The notes beneath the pieces were generated by a model. The model had not been told where the DNA came from and ran no database searches. It was given only the letters and a program-made list of their open reading frames with translations. A stretch of DNA of 64,000 bases from assembly GCA_963691655.1 (NCBI GenBank), contig OY829329.1, positions 62,986,852 through 63,050,851 on the forward strand. The letters are read 5' to 3'. Position numbers and translations under genes: made by a program. Numbering within the stretch: position 1 is the stretch's first letter; each line of letters opens with the position of its first letter. The DNA comes from Toxonevra muliebris. Lineage: Eukaryota; Arthropoda; Insecta; Diptera; Pallopteridae. This document shows, one piece after another, positions 1 to 12,500 of this stretch.

Positions 1-319
1 TTTCTGGCATTAAAAAGTTGCCCAATTTTTTTTTGTGTGTTTTAATGAAGTTCCACCTTAAGCCGTTCAAAGATATACAAAACAGCTCAGATTTCAAAGA
101 GCTGATATTTGCTGTGCTTTCAGAGAGAATTTCAATTATTATGCCCTACAGAGTGATAGCTATTGGATTCCATTCTATTTTGAAAACAAAACAGCTCTGA
201 AATTTAGTTTCGAATGAATTGAGTGAGAAAATGCTCTAAATTGTTGTTATTTTCCTTTCAACTCGTTTGAAACGAACTTAAAAAATATCTATTTATGTTT
301 TAGAGAAAAAAATACTCAC
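1..319. other. Intron of the Cda5-like gene (left end)
   Basis: AT-rich intron after the motif-5 exon donor. I see no further exon or element in it. Confidence 0.7.
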
Positions 320-518
320 CGAATAATCACACTGGAATGGCTGGAATGAATTAATCCTCGATATTGGTGTTGGATCGCGCACCCATTGCAACATTTGCCA
401 ATTGGTTGTAATCCAAACGTCAGGCATAGAATTTATAGCATCCATAAATTTAATGAAACCCTCTTTGTGATGAGGCTGGGTAAACCAAGCAGCATGATAG
501 AACAAACCGAAAGGTGCT
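320..518 (-). CDS. Cda5: Cda5 catalytic exon with motif 5; gene continues left
   Basis: Acceptor TTTATTTAG|A, donor TATTCG|GTGAGT; 199 bases, leaving at phase 0. Encodes RAPFGLFYHAAWFTQPHHKE, with the motif-5 His in LFYHAAW, then FMDAINSMPDVWITTNWQML and QPFQCDYS. The final exon or exons and the stop codon are beyond the left edge. Confidence 0.92.
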
Positions 519-3500
519 CTAAATAAAAAAATAATAACCAAAATTATTAGTTCGATTATAATTACTTATAATAATTTCAATAATTGCATACCTATTTGTT
601 GTGTAATGCCTTTCGAAATTCTTCATTATCATTTTATAGACACCATCTGATTCACCTGGATTCGAGCATGCATCACCCATCGAACAACGTCCACCGTTCA
701 AATCTTGCCACATTACCATTGGCACTTGCCATACACCCGGATAACTTCTGGTCGGACATGGTGGTATCATACAATCGTGGAATATCTTATAATCAAGTGT
801 ATATGGCCAAGATGGTGGGCGATTTTCATAGACAGGCATCGATGAATCATATGTGAAATTGGAATCGTATAACATTTTGTACATTTTATTCCCGCCTACC
901 GATAAGAATGGGGCACGCATGCCACGGACATCGCTTAATTTGACACCGCCATAGGCTGAGAGAATTTCACGTTGTCCCGCAACTTCTCGGGTCCATTTCT
1001 TTTGCGAGAATTGCTCACCGAAACTGTGACTGTTTTTCGGGAAGGTTAGGATAAAGAATATTTCAAGTTAGTATAAGAATTTCATAAAATTTATTTGAAA
1101 TTAGTATTAGTAATACAAAATTATGAACAAGCTTAAGTGGTGTATTGGTTTTAGTGGAGGTGTCATATTGCATTTAAGTTTATATACATACATTTATTGT
1201 TAGTAGAAGAAATAACCCATTTAGAAGAAAATTTTTCTACTCGCAGTCTTTTGATTGCTGGACTACGGATAGCTCATTCTTTTGTAAAATTCGTAAAAAT
1301 TTTATATTTAAATGGATATGTCTAATTGTTGCGAGTGAAAAAATTCATCGTTCAAATGGGTTCATAATTATTGCATGCATAGCCGCCACCTTATAAATTT
1401 ACTAATACTAAAAAGCCCAACTCGAATAGTTGATATCTAAATAATTTAAATAAATATCGTTTCATTATTGGAAAGTGTATTTTAAACATTTTGATGCTGA
1501 AGCTTCGCTTATGGTCTTGCAAAAGGCAATGCTACTTATGCCATGCTGGGAAGTTTTTCGCCATAATACCACCTTGATCAAAAAGTTCCCGGAATAACCA
1601 CCGTGTGGCGTTCCCATCGTTCCGATTTGAGTTCTGTTTTTTTTTGTTAAGTTCGTACACCTGTTGTTGATATTCCCTCTAAATCTTAGCGTCATAGCTT
1701 GACATTTGCAAAAGTTACTTAGCCAAGAGTACATCTATCTTTGTGAGTGTTGGCGATTTTTTACAATTTCAGAAATGGATTTAAATTTGCAACAAATTTG
1801 GCTCCCTGTGACTTTTTTCTGTTCAATCGAGTTAAAAACCATTACGGGGAACGCGTTTCAGCAGCCAAGAGGAAGTAATGGAAAAATCGCAGGTAGCACT
1901 GATGGACATTACGAAAATCGAATATAAAAAATGTTTCGAGAATTGGATCAAGCGCTGGTATAAGTGTGTTGCAGTCGATGGGGATTACTTTGAAGGAGAC
2001 AATATAGATTTAGATGAATAAACTTGTATTTTTAATTTTCTCAATAAATTTTGTGAACTTTTTGACCAAGGTGGTATGTCAATACCACCTTGATCGAAAA
2101 AAATAAAATATCGAAAGCCAATTGAGAAATTTCTATACTCCGAAAGTGCATCAGAGCACAACTGGTGCAGGCATTTTTCCCTAGGAGTTAATACTAGCAT
2201 ACCCCTTGCATTGCTGACTTTAACTTATATACACATATATTAGCTGGTTTACTTAATTCATTGGTGATGGCGAAATGCACGAAGTTACTCATAATGGGAT
2301 GCTTGAATCGATGCGTCATGTAGTTAGGAGAAATTTAGGAATATCCAAATAATTAAATCACTCGGGCGAGACGAAAAAGGGCTCAAAAATAAGTGATATG
2401 TTTTAGCTAACCCCCTTAAAGCACGCTAACGTGAGCACACTTGTCATCTGAGTACTAATGTATGTCGTCCATCAAACATACAGATTTTCTCTATTATTTG
2501 TTTTATTTGATTTTATAAAAATAACAATAAAGAAATATTTAATTGTAACGGATTTTTATATATATTATTTGTTTTCACATACTTTAGTAGAATAAAATTT
2601 ACTTTGAAAAGAACTCTCTTTCTCAAATTTTTCCTCTTCCTTGTTTTATTTACTTTTCTCATTTTCATTTATAATTGTAAAGTTAACAGCCCTGTGTTAA
2701 TAACAACCCTGCCTAACTTTCAGCTCAGTTTCTTTTATTCGTTGTGTTCGTGTGGTTTATTTTCGTCCTTGGAAAATTGATTTAAAATTGATTTTCACCA
2801 GCTTTTTTCATAGATTAAAGTTTATAAAATTAATATTTATAAAGTGCGTGAAACAAATTATAGTTTTCTAAAAAATATGACGTAGAATTTTTGGTATTAT
2901 ATACGTTTAATAGTTAAAATATAAAGGTTGCAAAATAATATTGTGTGGTAGAATTTGCATTCTAAGTGAATTAAGTGTCTGCATTACTACGGAGATATAA
3001 AAAAATCGGAAAATTGGTGTTGCTTTTACTAATAAAACTTAGAAATAATTAAAAAAAGGTGAAGGTAAGTAGGTATAACTAAAAGTGCATAACTAATTGT
3101 CTATTGTAAAGCGTGCAAGTACATTTATAACTAGTTGTAAAACTCTACAATTTATGGTGGACGTGTGTGTGCATGTGTGTGTTTTTGTTGGCGTGTCGTC
3201 ATATAAAAGAATTTTGATTTTTGTATTATTTTTCGTTTGAGTTTTTATTTTTCTACTTACGAAACAGTATGCGAAGCTATTTCATGACCATCAGAATATA
3301 AATTTTGTACTTGACTGTAATCAGTCCATTCATGTGATACATAGAATGTTGCCGTTATTGGGCAACCGTTCGGATTGACACGCCCCTTTTCAAATAAATC
3401 ACTATACAATTGCTTATTGAGATCATTAACAGAATCATCAAAGGTCAATAAAACAATTTGTGGTAAACTTTCGACAGGTAAATCACCTACAACCACAACA

Positions 3501-6500
3501 AGTGATTAATTGATTGATAGATTGAAGTGATGGTAGTTGGTTGAAAGTTGAAGCAGGAAGCATGCACAAGATTTTGCAGGCAAAATGACGATGATTTTTT
3601 GCATGATTTTTTTTTTTTTGGGTGGTAATAAAAGTAAATTATGACATGAAAATAAATAAATAAAAACAAAAATAATAAAATATAAATGAAATAAAAAATT
3701 AAAAACAAATTTAGATAATATACAAAAATATGTAAATATGTAAGTAAATTTTTTTTTTTGGGGAATAGGTAAATGTAATAAACCAGCGGCGTTGTTATGA
3801 AAATGTTTGAGACGGCACATGGCAACCAAAACATAAAAACCAATCTTCATCTTCTTTTAACTCTTTTCATGTAAAGCTTTATTTTTTTTTTTAACTTACG
3901 ACACTGTATGTGATGCCAATTCATGTCCATCTGCATAGAGACTTTGCACCATACCATAATCGGTCCACTCGTGTGATACATAGAACGTCGCTCGCAGCGG
4001 GCAGCCATTGGGGTTTTTGCGTGTCTCATTGTTGAATAATTCTTCATATAAATCGATATTTAATACACTTACTGCATCATCGAAGGTTATCAAAACTATT
4101 TGTGGTATTTCCTGCACGCTCAAACCGCCTAAATTTTTATTTTTCATATAGTTTATTGGAGTTGTGTGTACTTTCAAAAATTTTAAATACAAGGAAATTC
4201 GATACCGATGGTTGACATGAAGGGAGAAGATAGAGAACAGCAAGCAAAGTGGAAAATCATTTCGGTGGCGTTGCTAATTTTCAACGCCTTGTGAACCCAA
4301 CATTTTTGTGCTCAATATGTCGAAAGGGGTTGAAAATCGGCAGCCACCGTACAATCGATTTTTTATTTGCGATGCCTCTCCCGTCGCCTTATTTCTTATG
4401 GACCATCGGGTACGATATTACTTTGTGTAATAAATGACATTGCTGAGTATATAGCGAAACGTAATGAAAAGTTTTAGCTGCTTTGATATGGATGAAGGGA
4501 ATGAAGGTGATCCGTAACAATATTACTCTTCGAGATCTTTCAAATAACGTATATCTCTAAAGGATTCACTTGGGATTTAATAAGGGACATATTCTAATTC
4601 CGATAAATCTGTAGAAAGTAGAGAAATTTGCGGTTTGGCTTGAATCTCAGGATTGAAATTTTGCTGGACTTTTATCAGACACATCAATTTTGGGGTTTCA
4701 GCTTATTATTTTCATACAAGTTTATAGGAAGGTTTTGACGACCTCGATAGTCTAGTGAGTAGTACACTAGACTTTCATACGGGAGATTCGGGTTCGATTC
4801 CCGTCTTGATCTGGTGGTTAATTCTCATAACCTTCATATATTCACTATCGATATGAAATTTATGAGAATTATAAGAAAATGTACAAGTACTCGTCTTGGT
4901 TGGTAATGGCAAAACCACCAAGCTGATTAAAAAATTGCCACTCTGCCGTTCGGAATCGGCGTTAAACTGTAGGTCCATCTATGTGGTATCACAATGGGCC
5001 GTTCAGGCCTAAGTGTCTTTCTAGACATCCACTCCAACCTAACCTTATAGGGATGATAAATGTTTACACATTTTTTAAGTTAATCTCTAAAGTTTAATAG
5101 TAAATATCAGTTTTTGGAATGAGTTTAGGATAAAAAGTTCTCCTGCCTCTTCATGCCCCTTACCCTTTGAATTTTCCAGTGGTGGGATAAGTTGAAAAAC
5201 TGATCGAGGGCCAGAAACTTTCTTCATCATTTCAAGTTTTTCAATTGCTTTAGAAAAATAATATCGCTTATAATATCTGAATTAAGGTGTCCTGTAAAGT
5301 TTTAGAAAATATCAGTTTTTGGAAAACTCTTCTCTGCTTTTTCGCCATTTGATTAGCATAGTTCATCATTGTAAATTTCCAAATTTAGATCAATGAAATG
5401 TTAGATAAATTGTTGAAATAAGGGAATTATCTCAAAAATCACTGATGAGGAACTGTAACGAGCTCCGAAACGATCGTCTTAGTTGCTCGTTCTATGATTT
5501 TTGTAATTTTGCTAGCATTATTGTGCATTAAGCCTATTTATCTCAATAAATAGTTCAAAATATCTTTCGATATCCTCCAATGAGTCTAAGTAAAATCACT
5601 GGTTTATGTTGATACATCAGCAATAACTGAAACCTTGGAGACCAACATTACTTGACAAAGCAACCCAACATATGATGGACGGAATGAGTTTCATGTGAAT
5701 TTGAAATGAATTGATCTTTCGAATTATTAATTATTATATCCCAGCTTCAAAATTGTTTGAGATCTCTGTTTAAAAACAGAAATATTGTGACACTTAACTT
5801 ATGCAATTTCATGTATTAAAATTCTACTTCATCCTTCATCATTTTGAATTAAAACGAGAATACACTGCGAGAAATTCTCACAACTTTTGTGAGACGCTAA
5901 TAAAATATTTAATTTATGAACCTAATCAACTTACCGGGTATTTCCTTTCCGCCGCATGAACAATCTGGCAATAGGCAAACATCTCTGCGACATTTCGCTG
6001 CAGTCTTATCCGGTGTAGGTTGGGGATATAATGGATCTGGGCGTGTTGGAGGGTATCTATAGATATCAATAAATTCTTGTGCCTTCGAGACAATAACCCC
6101 AGAAGGTTTCAATGTAGGACGTGTACGTCTAAATTGTTAAATGAAAATTAGTCAAATAAAAATTGTTAAAAAAAAAAAATTTAATTAAAATAAACAATAC
6201 ATACGGTGGATGTGTGCCTCGACTGTTTGTAACTGGCGTTGCTATATCACGATCCTGATTGGCATATGCTGAGCCACGATTTCTATTGCTATTCGAATTT
6301 GTTCTAAGTTGGAACATAATTAATAATCAATATTAATATTTTTTTGTAAAGGTTTTTTTTTTTCGTAATCAAGTGTAAATATTTGGGTAAAAGTTTTTTA
6401 AATTTAAATATGCAATTTTTAAATTTATAATTTTTTAATTTAAACTATGAGTACATTTAATAACTTTTCCCTTCGACAAATGCACAACACTCTAACAAAT

Positions 6501-9500
6501 CAATGTATTAGTGGTTAATAATAGCTTTTATTTTTCATTTAAAATTTTTTAACTAATATTACGAAACAATTTTGTTAAATATATAGCACAAAAGTTTGTT
6601 TAACGAACTTTTAATTGAGTTAAATACAAATGGTTTTTATTTGATGAGTTTTTAGCAAAATTATTTATTATTTTTTGTTTAGTAAAAATAGTTTTAGTAA
6701 AAAAAAGACTTACTGTAAATTAATTAATTAAATATAAAACGAAAAACACTACAAAAGAAGCAAAATATTTCATGAGGTTTGGAGAAAATGGTAGTCCGTC
6801 TAAGAAGACTTCCCCAACAGCAGGCGATAGAAAGAGATAGCTACATTGGCATAAGAGAAATAGAGGCATATCTTACAATAATTAAGTGAGAACCAAAAAA
6901 GTTTATTTATAGTGTAAAAGTGATGTGTAATTTTTGTATTATTTTTACGCTGTAAAAAAAAGAAAATGTGGTAATTTTGGAAGAAGAAAAAGTGTGTAAA
7001 AAAAGGAGCAAAAGGAAGTTATTTGGGGTTAGACGAGCCAAAGAGGAGGAAATTTTCAATATTAATAATTTTTTTTTTTTTTTATAAAAAATTTAATTTC
7101 GCTGAGGGAGGAACTGCAATATACTAAGAATATTTCAACGGTAAATTCGGGGTAGGTAGATACATAGCTGCTGCATTTGTTATAAATGAGTATAAAACTT
7201 TTTGAAGAAAAGTAGGTGCAAAAATATTTTGATTTTAATTGTTAAAATGGGATATTTGTGCAATAATTTCAACATTTATTTATATATATTTTTTTTTTTG
7301 AATTTCTAGAAATTGTAATTTGTTTTTTTTTTCATGTTGTAAAATTAATTTCTACTTATAATAATTTTTCCATATACTTTTTGTTTTTTTATTCTTAAAC
7401 AAATCAATGTACGCTGAGTAATTCTGGATTTTTGTTTTTTTTTTTTTAATAGAAATTAAATATAAAAGAAATATCTATAAGATTGAAGCCCAAGTTTGAA
7501 TGCAGACGACGATCATTACCCGACAAGGCAATCCGATTCGGTACAGAGTTGCAAATATTCTATGAAAATTGCAACCGTGAACCATTAATTTACTTTCCGG
7601 TTAATGCTCTGATCTATTGGAACTTGGGCTTAAGAAAAACACATGCAAGGATATGAACATATATATGTATGTCTACTTGTTAAGCAGATGGACAAAAACA
7701 AATAGGAAGAAATTATGGATTAAGATAGTCAGATAAATTGATGAAAAAATGTAATTCTATATTATATTTATAATGATCTGATTATATAAATAAACGATGA
7801 TATAGTTTCCTAGTTGTACTAAAATCGGAAAATCAAAGAATATTCTTTAGTTAGGAGTTATGGAATTTTTCATAAACGCTATTTCTAGATTTTGCAAATC
7901 ATATTCGCGAAATGGTTTTAGAAGTCTACAGTATATACAGCGATTTAGTTTATTTCTGTAAAAAAAAGTGTCCGATTATTTTAGAGAACTGGAATCAGAA
8001 CAAGTTTGAATAGTTATTCTGTTGACTTACAAAAATTTGAATAAGTGAAAACCCACCAATGCTTGCCAGATTGGAAATCGATTGGATCAGAAACCTTCTA
8101 CTAGAAGGATTGGACAGAAACTAATTTGAGTCAGAATCTACTACGATGTATCTGGTATTATTGGGTCCCGGAATATTTCGCAAAAGAAATCTGTATACAT
8201 AAAGTAATAATAATTTACAAATATCTGTTAAAAAAATACCCGACTGTTTTAAAAGAGTTGAACTTGAAATCGGTTGCAATTTTTACTAATAGAATTAGAC
8301 AGAACGTGACGTGAAAAATTCTGTTAAGAGCTAGGCGTGATTTTTTATGTAATATTATCTATGGAACCCAAATTTTTTTAGCACCTGTGAGTCTCGATTT
8401 CTTGAAATTCTGACATGATTGAAAAATTCTGTACTGAATTCGGATTCAGCACAAAACTGATTTCGAATTTCCTCAGGTCAGGTCGAATTTGGATATATAG
8501 AAAAAACTGTCATATTTGTAAAAATTTGTTTATTCAAAAGTATTATCGACGAACTTTTCTAAGACTAAAATTTATCAAAAAAGCTAACAAAAATTTCTAA
8601 AGTATTTACAGTAAGACCTCGATTTAAATCTTAAAAAAATTTAAATTTCATCATTCTTACATTTTGCTCTTCAATATTTCATTTTCGTTTCTATCTGGAT
8701 TTATGTCTAGAGACTTGTTCCAGAAAATGACGACATAATTACAATATTCAAAAGTTCGATGAATGAATTAAATCAATTAACAAAACATGTGCAATTAAAA
8801 TAATTTAGTGCAAATTAAAATTATGGAAAGGGAAACAACAAAAACCTCTTCGGTTCTCACATATTTTATATAAAACTAAAAAAAAAACAACATAATAAAA
8901 TATAAAAAGTGCTTGAAATATTATGTAAAAATAAATTAGCAAATAAAAAAAGAAAAAAAAAACTAAAAAATCTAAGAAAGAATGTAACTAACCGCCACCT
9001 GTAGAAAAGGAAAATATTTTTGTAGAGAATTTGTATCTATTTATTACAACTAACAATTGCTAAAGAAAAAATGTTTCTAAAATTATTCAGCGTACACCGT
9101 GGAAAATTTATTACATACTTGCAAAAACAATTTTACAAAATAATTAAAATAAAATCAAAGAAAACAACAAAGTTGGAAGTTGTTGTAATTTTGAAACCAA
9201 AAAAACAGTAGGTAGTGATAGCGAAAAATTTGATTAACTACTTTAAGTTTTTGTTATTTCAAGTTTTTAAGAAAAGTTTCTGATTGATTTTTTGTTTGTT
9301 TTTTTTTTTTTAAATAAAAATAGGAGAATTAGTGGCAAAAAAGTAGCCCGAATGTGAAGTACTGAAATTGCAGAAATTTTTTAGTACTTGCTAAAGAATC
9401 AAAAAAAAAAAAAAAAGTAAATATTTTTATTTAAACCTTTTTGCTTTTTTTTTTTTTGTATGTACCTCGAAGGAATTTCGTTGCACTTAGCATTCGATGT

Positions 9501-12500
9501 GCTATCTGAGCATTTAACGGCAGCATGACCAGTAGCGGCAGCGGCGGCAGCAGCAGAATTGGAGTTACTAGCCAACAAATTGGATAAACCACCACTGAAT
9601 TTAAGATTATTATTTATACTTCTGCCCGCATTTGCCTGAGAAGATGCCTGAGGGGATGTGATTGCATTGGTGGTGGTGGTGGTGTTGTTGGTGGTAGAGG
9701 AAGAGAAAGCTGCAGCAGCAATCGATGACTTGATGGCATTATTGACTCTTGAAGCGCGCATGGGCGGTATCAAAGATTTAGTATTTGCAGGTGGTGGCTG
9801 TGTGCTGCTAGGATAGGGCAATTGGGAGGATTGGTAAGGAGCATTATGGAATTTTGACGTTGTAGGGCTAGTGGTGGTGGTTGTAGTGCTTGTAGTACTA
9901 GTAGTGTAACGTGTTGTCGCTATTGGTGTATAATTGTAGGGGTTTTTGGTGTTGGTGTTTGTGTGGGTGTTGGTGTATGTAGTGCCACTACTGCTACCAC
10001 TATTAATATAAGCTACTGTAGGTGGTGACGCCGTAGTTGTAGGACGCAAAGTTGTCGTAGTTGTCGTGGTGGGCGGATTTGCTGTGGTTGTAGTTGTCGT
10101 ACTCGTCGTCGCCTTCGGTGTAGTATAAAGATTTTTAATCTCTTCAACTGCTGCATTTATTTCACGTTCTGAGAAATCATCAACAAATTGTTGATTTGAA
10201 TTACTTTCATCGCTATCGCCTGCCAAAAATAGCTGCAGCTGTTCCAGAACTGAACTCGGCCGATAACGTGATCGTCCTGTTGATGACGTAATATATCCCG
10301 CATTTTGTAGACTCTCTGCCAAAGTACGATCTGCTGTCTGTTGGCGATATTTATTCGAGAAGAAATATTTAAGCGGACGATCGGTTATAGCAACAACATG
10401 CTCAGTGGAGCTGCTACTACTACTCGCTCCAGACCTTGTACCTTCAATGCTATTATCTTGTTTGCCATCGATGGGTAGAGCCACTAGCGCCTCAGCACGT
10501 GGATTTTCATCTATTGTCGCCTCATTTTCAATGGGCTTGCGTTGCACTGATTTTTGCGCTGCCGCTGCTTGATAATATAATGACTCGTCTTGTTGAGCTT
10601 GTTGCGATTGTTGTGCTGATTTATAGTTTTGATACTTTTCGCGTGTCTTCACTGTATCGCCAATATTACTACGCAGCCCTTGTAGGTTTGAAATACGAGC
10701 ACGTTGTACTTTGCGGCGTTTCACATAAACACCGTTTCCTGAAGTGGGTGTGCTACTATCAAAACCTCCATCACCAACGCTACTGGTGGGGAAACGATAT
10801 TTAGGCGCATAAGTTGTAGGCGGCTCATCGGCATTTAATAAATTAGATAAAGTGTAACGTGAGCGTCCACGTGGGCGTGGCGTTTCAACAATTACTTGAC
10901 TTAAATCTTCATTAACCAGCATTTGTGCAACGCGCACTGGTGCTGTGACAATTACCGTAGACATTGTACTGGGAGTTGTGCTCTCCGTAGTTGTGGTAGG
11001 TCTGGGCGTTGTGGTCGTGGTTGAGCTGGTTGTAGAAATTGTGGGTGTTCTCAAGCTGACCGTAGAAAATGTACTCAATATTGCATCACTTACGCTAAAG
11101 TTCCTCACATTCGCACTTGACATTGTAGCAAAAATCGAATCACTTAAATTCTTGGCCGGTGTTGTTATAAGGAAGTAACTTCTAAATGGTTTACTTGTAC
11201 TATATGGCGTATAGGATGATGTAGTCGACGGGGTGGTATAACGAGGTTTCACTGTTGACCTTATCGAATTGTAAATGCTAAAACGTTCATCTTTCTCTTG
11301 TAAGATATTCTCAAGACTTTTATAAGGTGAGACAAAGCGAGTGGGTGGAATGCCCGTGGTTTTAATCAAACTATCTTTGAAGACTGAAGCGCGTGCTGTA
11401 AAACTTTGCATAGGGCGTTCACTTGTGGTGGTAGTTGTAGTAGAACTAGTTGTCGAAGTAGTAGGCGAACTAGTTGTTGAACGCGCAGTACTTGAAGTAT
11501 AGCTATTGCTTTGCTGCTCTTGCTGCTGCTCAGCGGTTACCACATTATGTTCACTGCCTGAGGTAGAAACGTGATCATGTTCATCATCACGTAAACTATT
11601 CGTTTCAGTGCGTAAACCTATGGGTCTGACCACGTTAGAACGCCCTGCATTATATCTCAAACGTAATGGTGGAGCATATGTTGTCGGTATTATTTCTTCT
11701 TCATAATAGTAAGGTTCAACGTATATCTCTTGTGTGGTAGGCTTACTAGTTGTCGTTGTAGTAGTTGTACTGGTAGTAGTTGATTTTGGAGTTGTCGTTG
11801 TCGGTGTAGTTTTAGCTATGTGCGCTATAAAAGTCTGTGTGGGGAGGCGACGTTCATAAATTGGACGCGTAGTTTCGTCTACAATTTCAATTGCTGGATT
11901 TTGTACGCGCAAACTAAAACCATTACTGCCTGTTTGTAAATTATATTTAAATGGTTTCGGTTCGTAAACAACGTTCGTCGGATAACGTAACGTTGTGCTG
12001 GAAGCACTTGCACTAAGCTCAAGCGGTATTTCTTGAGGTTCAACCACTAACTTTTTCGTAGTTGGTGCAGGTTTAAAACTTTGCGGTGCCACATCGGATA
12101 ATACGAAATTTTGTATGCGTTTCCGTTGCTGTTCATTGAACTTAACGGGTTGCGGTTTTTGTGCAGTATTCGCTACCGCGGATCTTTTATAATCTTCATA
12201 ATTTTTGCTACGTAATTCTTCAGAACTTTTACCACGATAGGGTTTCTCTGTGTTGGTATTCACTAGATTTCCGCGAGGACTTGTGGCGAAACTTTCAACG
12301 CCCGAAACAAATTTAGGGTTTCCAATGGTAGTGCTAGATGATTGAAAACCACGACTCTGTTGTATTGGCTCTGCGGAATGTACGTGTTGGACATTTTGAC
12401 TTTCATCCGATATTGTTTCAATATCTTCTTCATCTCCTAAATTTTGCAAACTAATTGCACCTACCTCATTTTGTGGACTTTGTGTATTCTGTGTTTGTGT

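Larger units (their letters stand above)
1030..3260. other. Intron between alternative exon B and the motif 2-4 exon
   Basis: About 2.2 kb. Holds the deleted mariner at 1567-2076 and a lone mariner end at 2083; the rest is AT-rich with no exon signal I can support. Confidence 0.6.

Noticed and set aside
4737..4810. Possible tRNA-Glu gene
   Set aside because: It has A- and B-box sequences, but the acceptor ends do not pair and the same head recurs at the start of four 315-base elements, so it is a SINE head.
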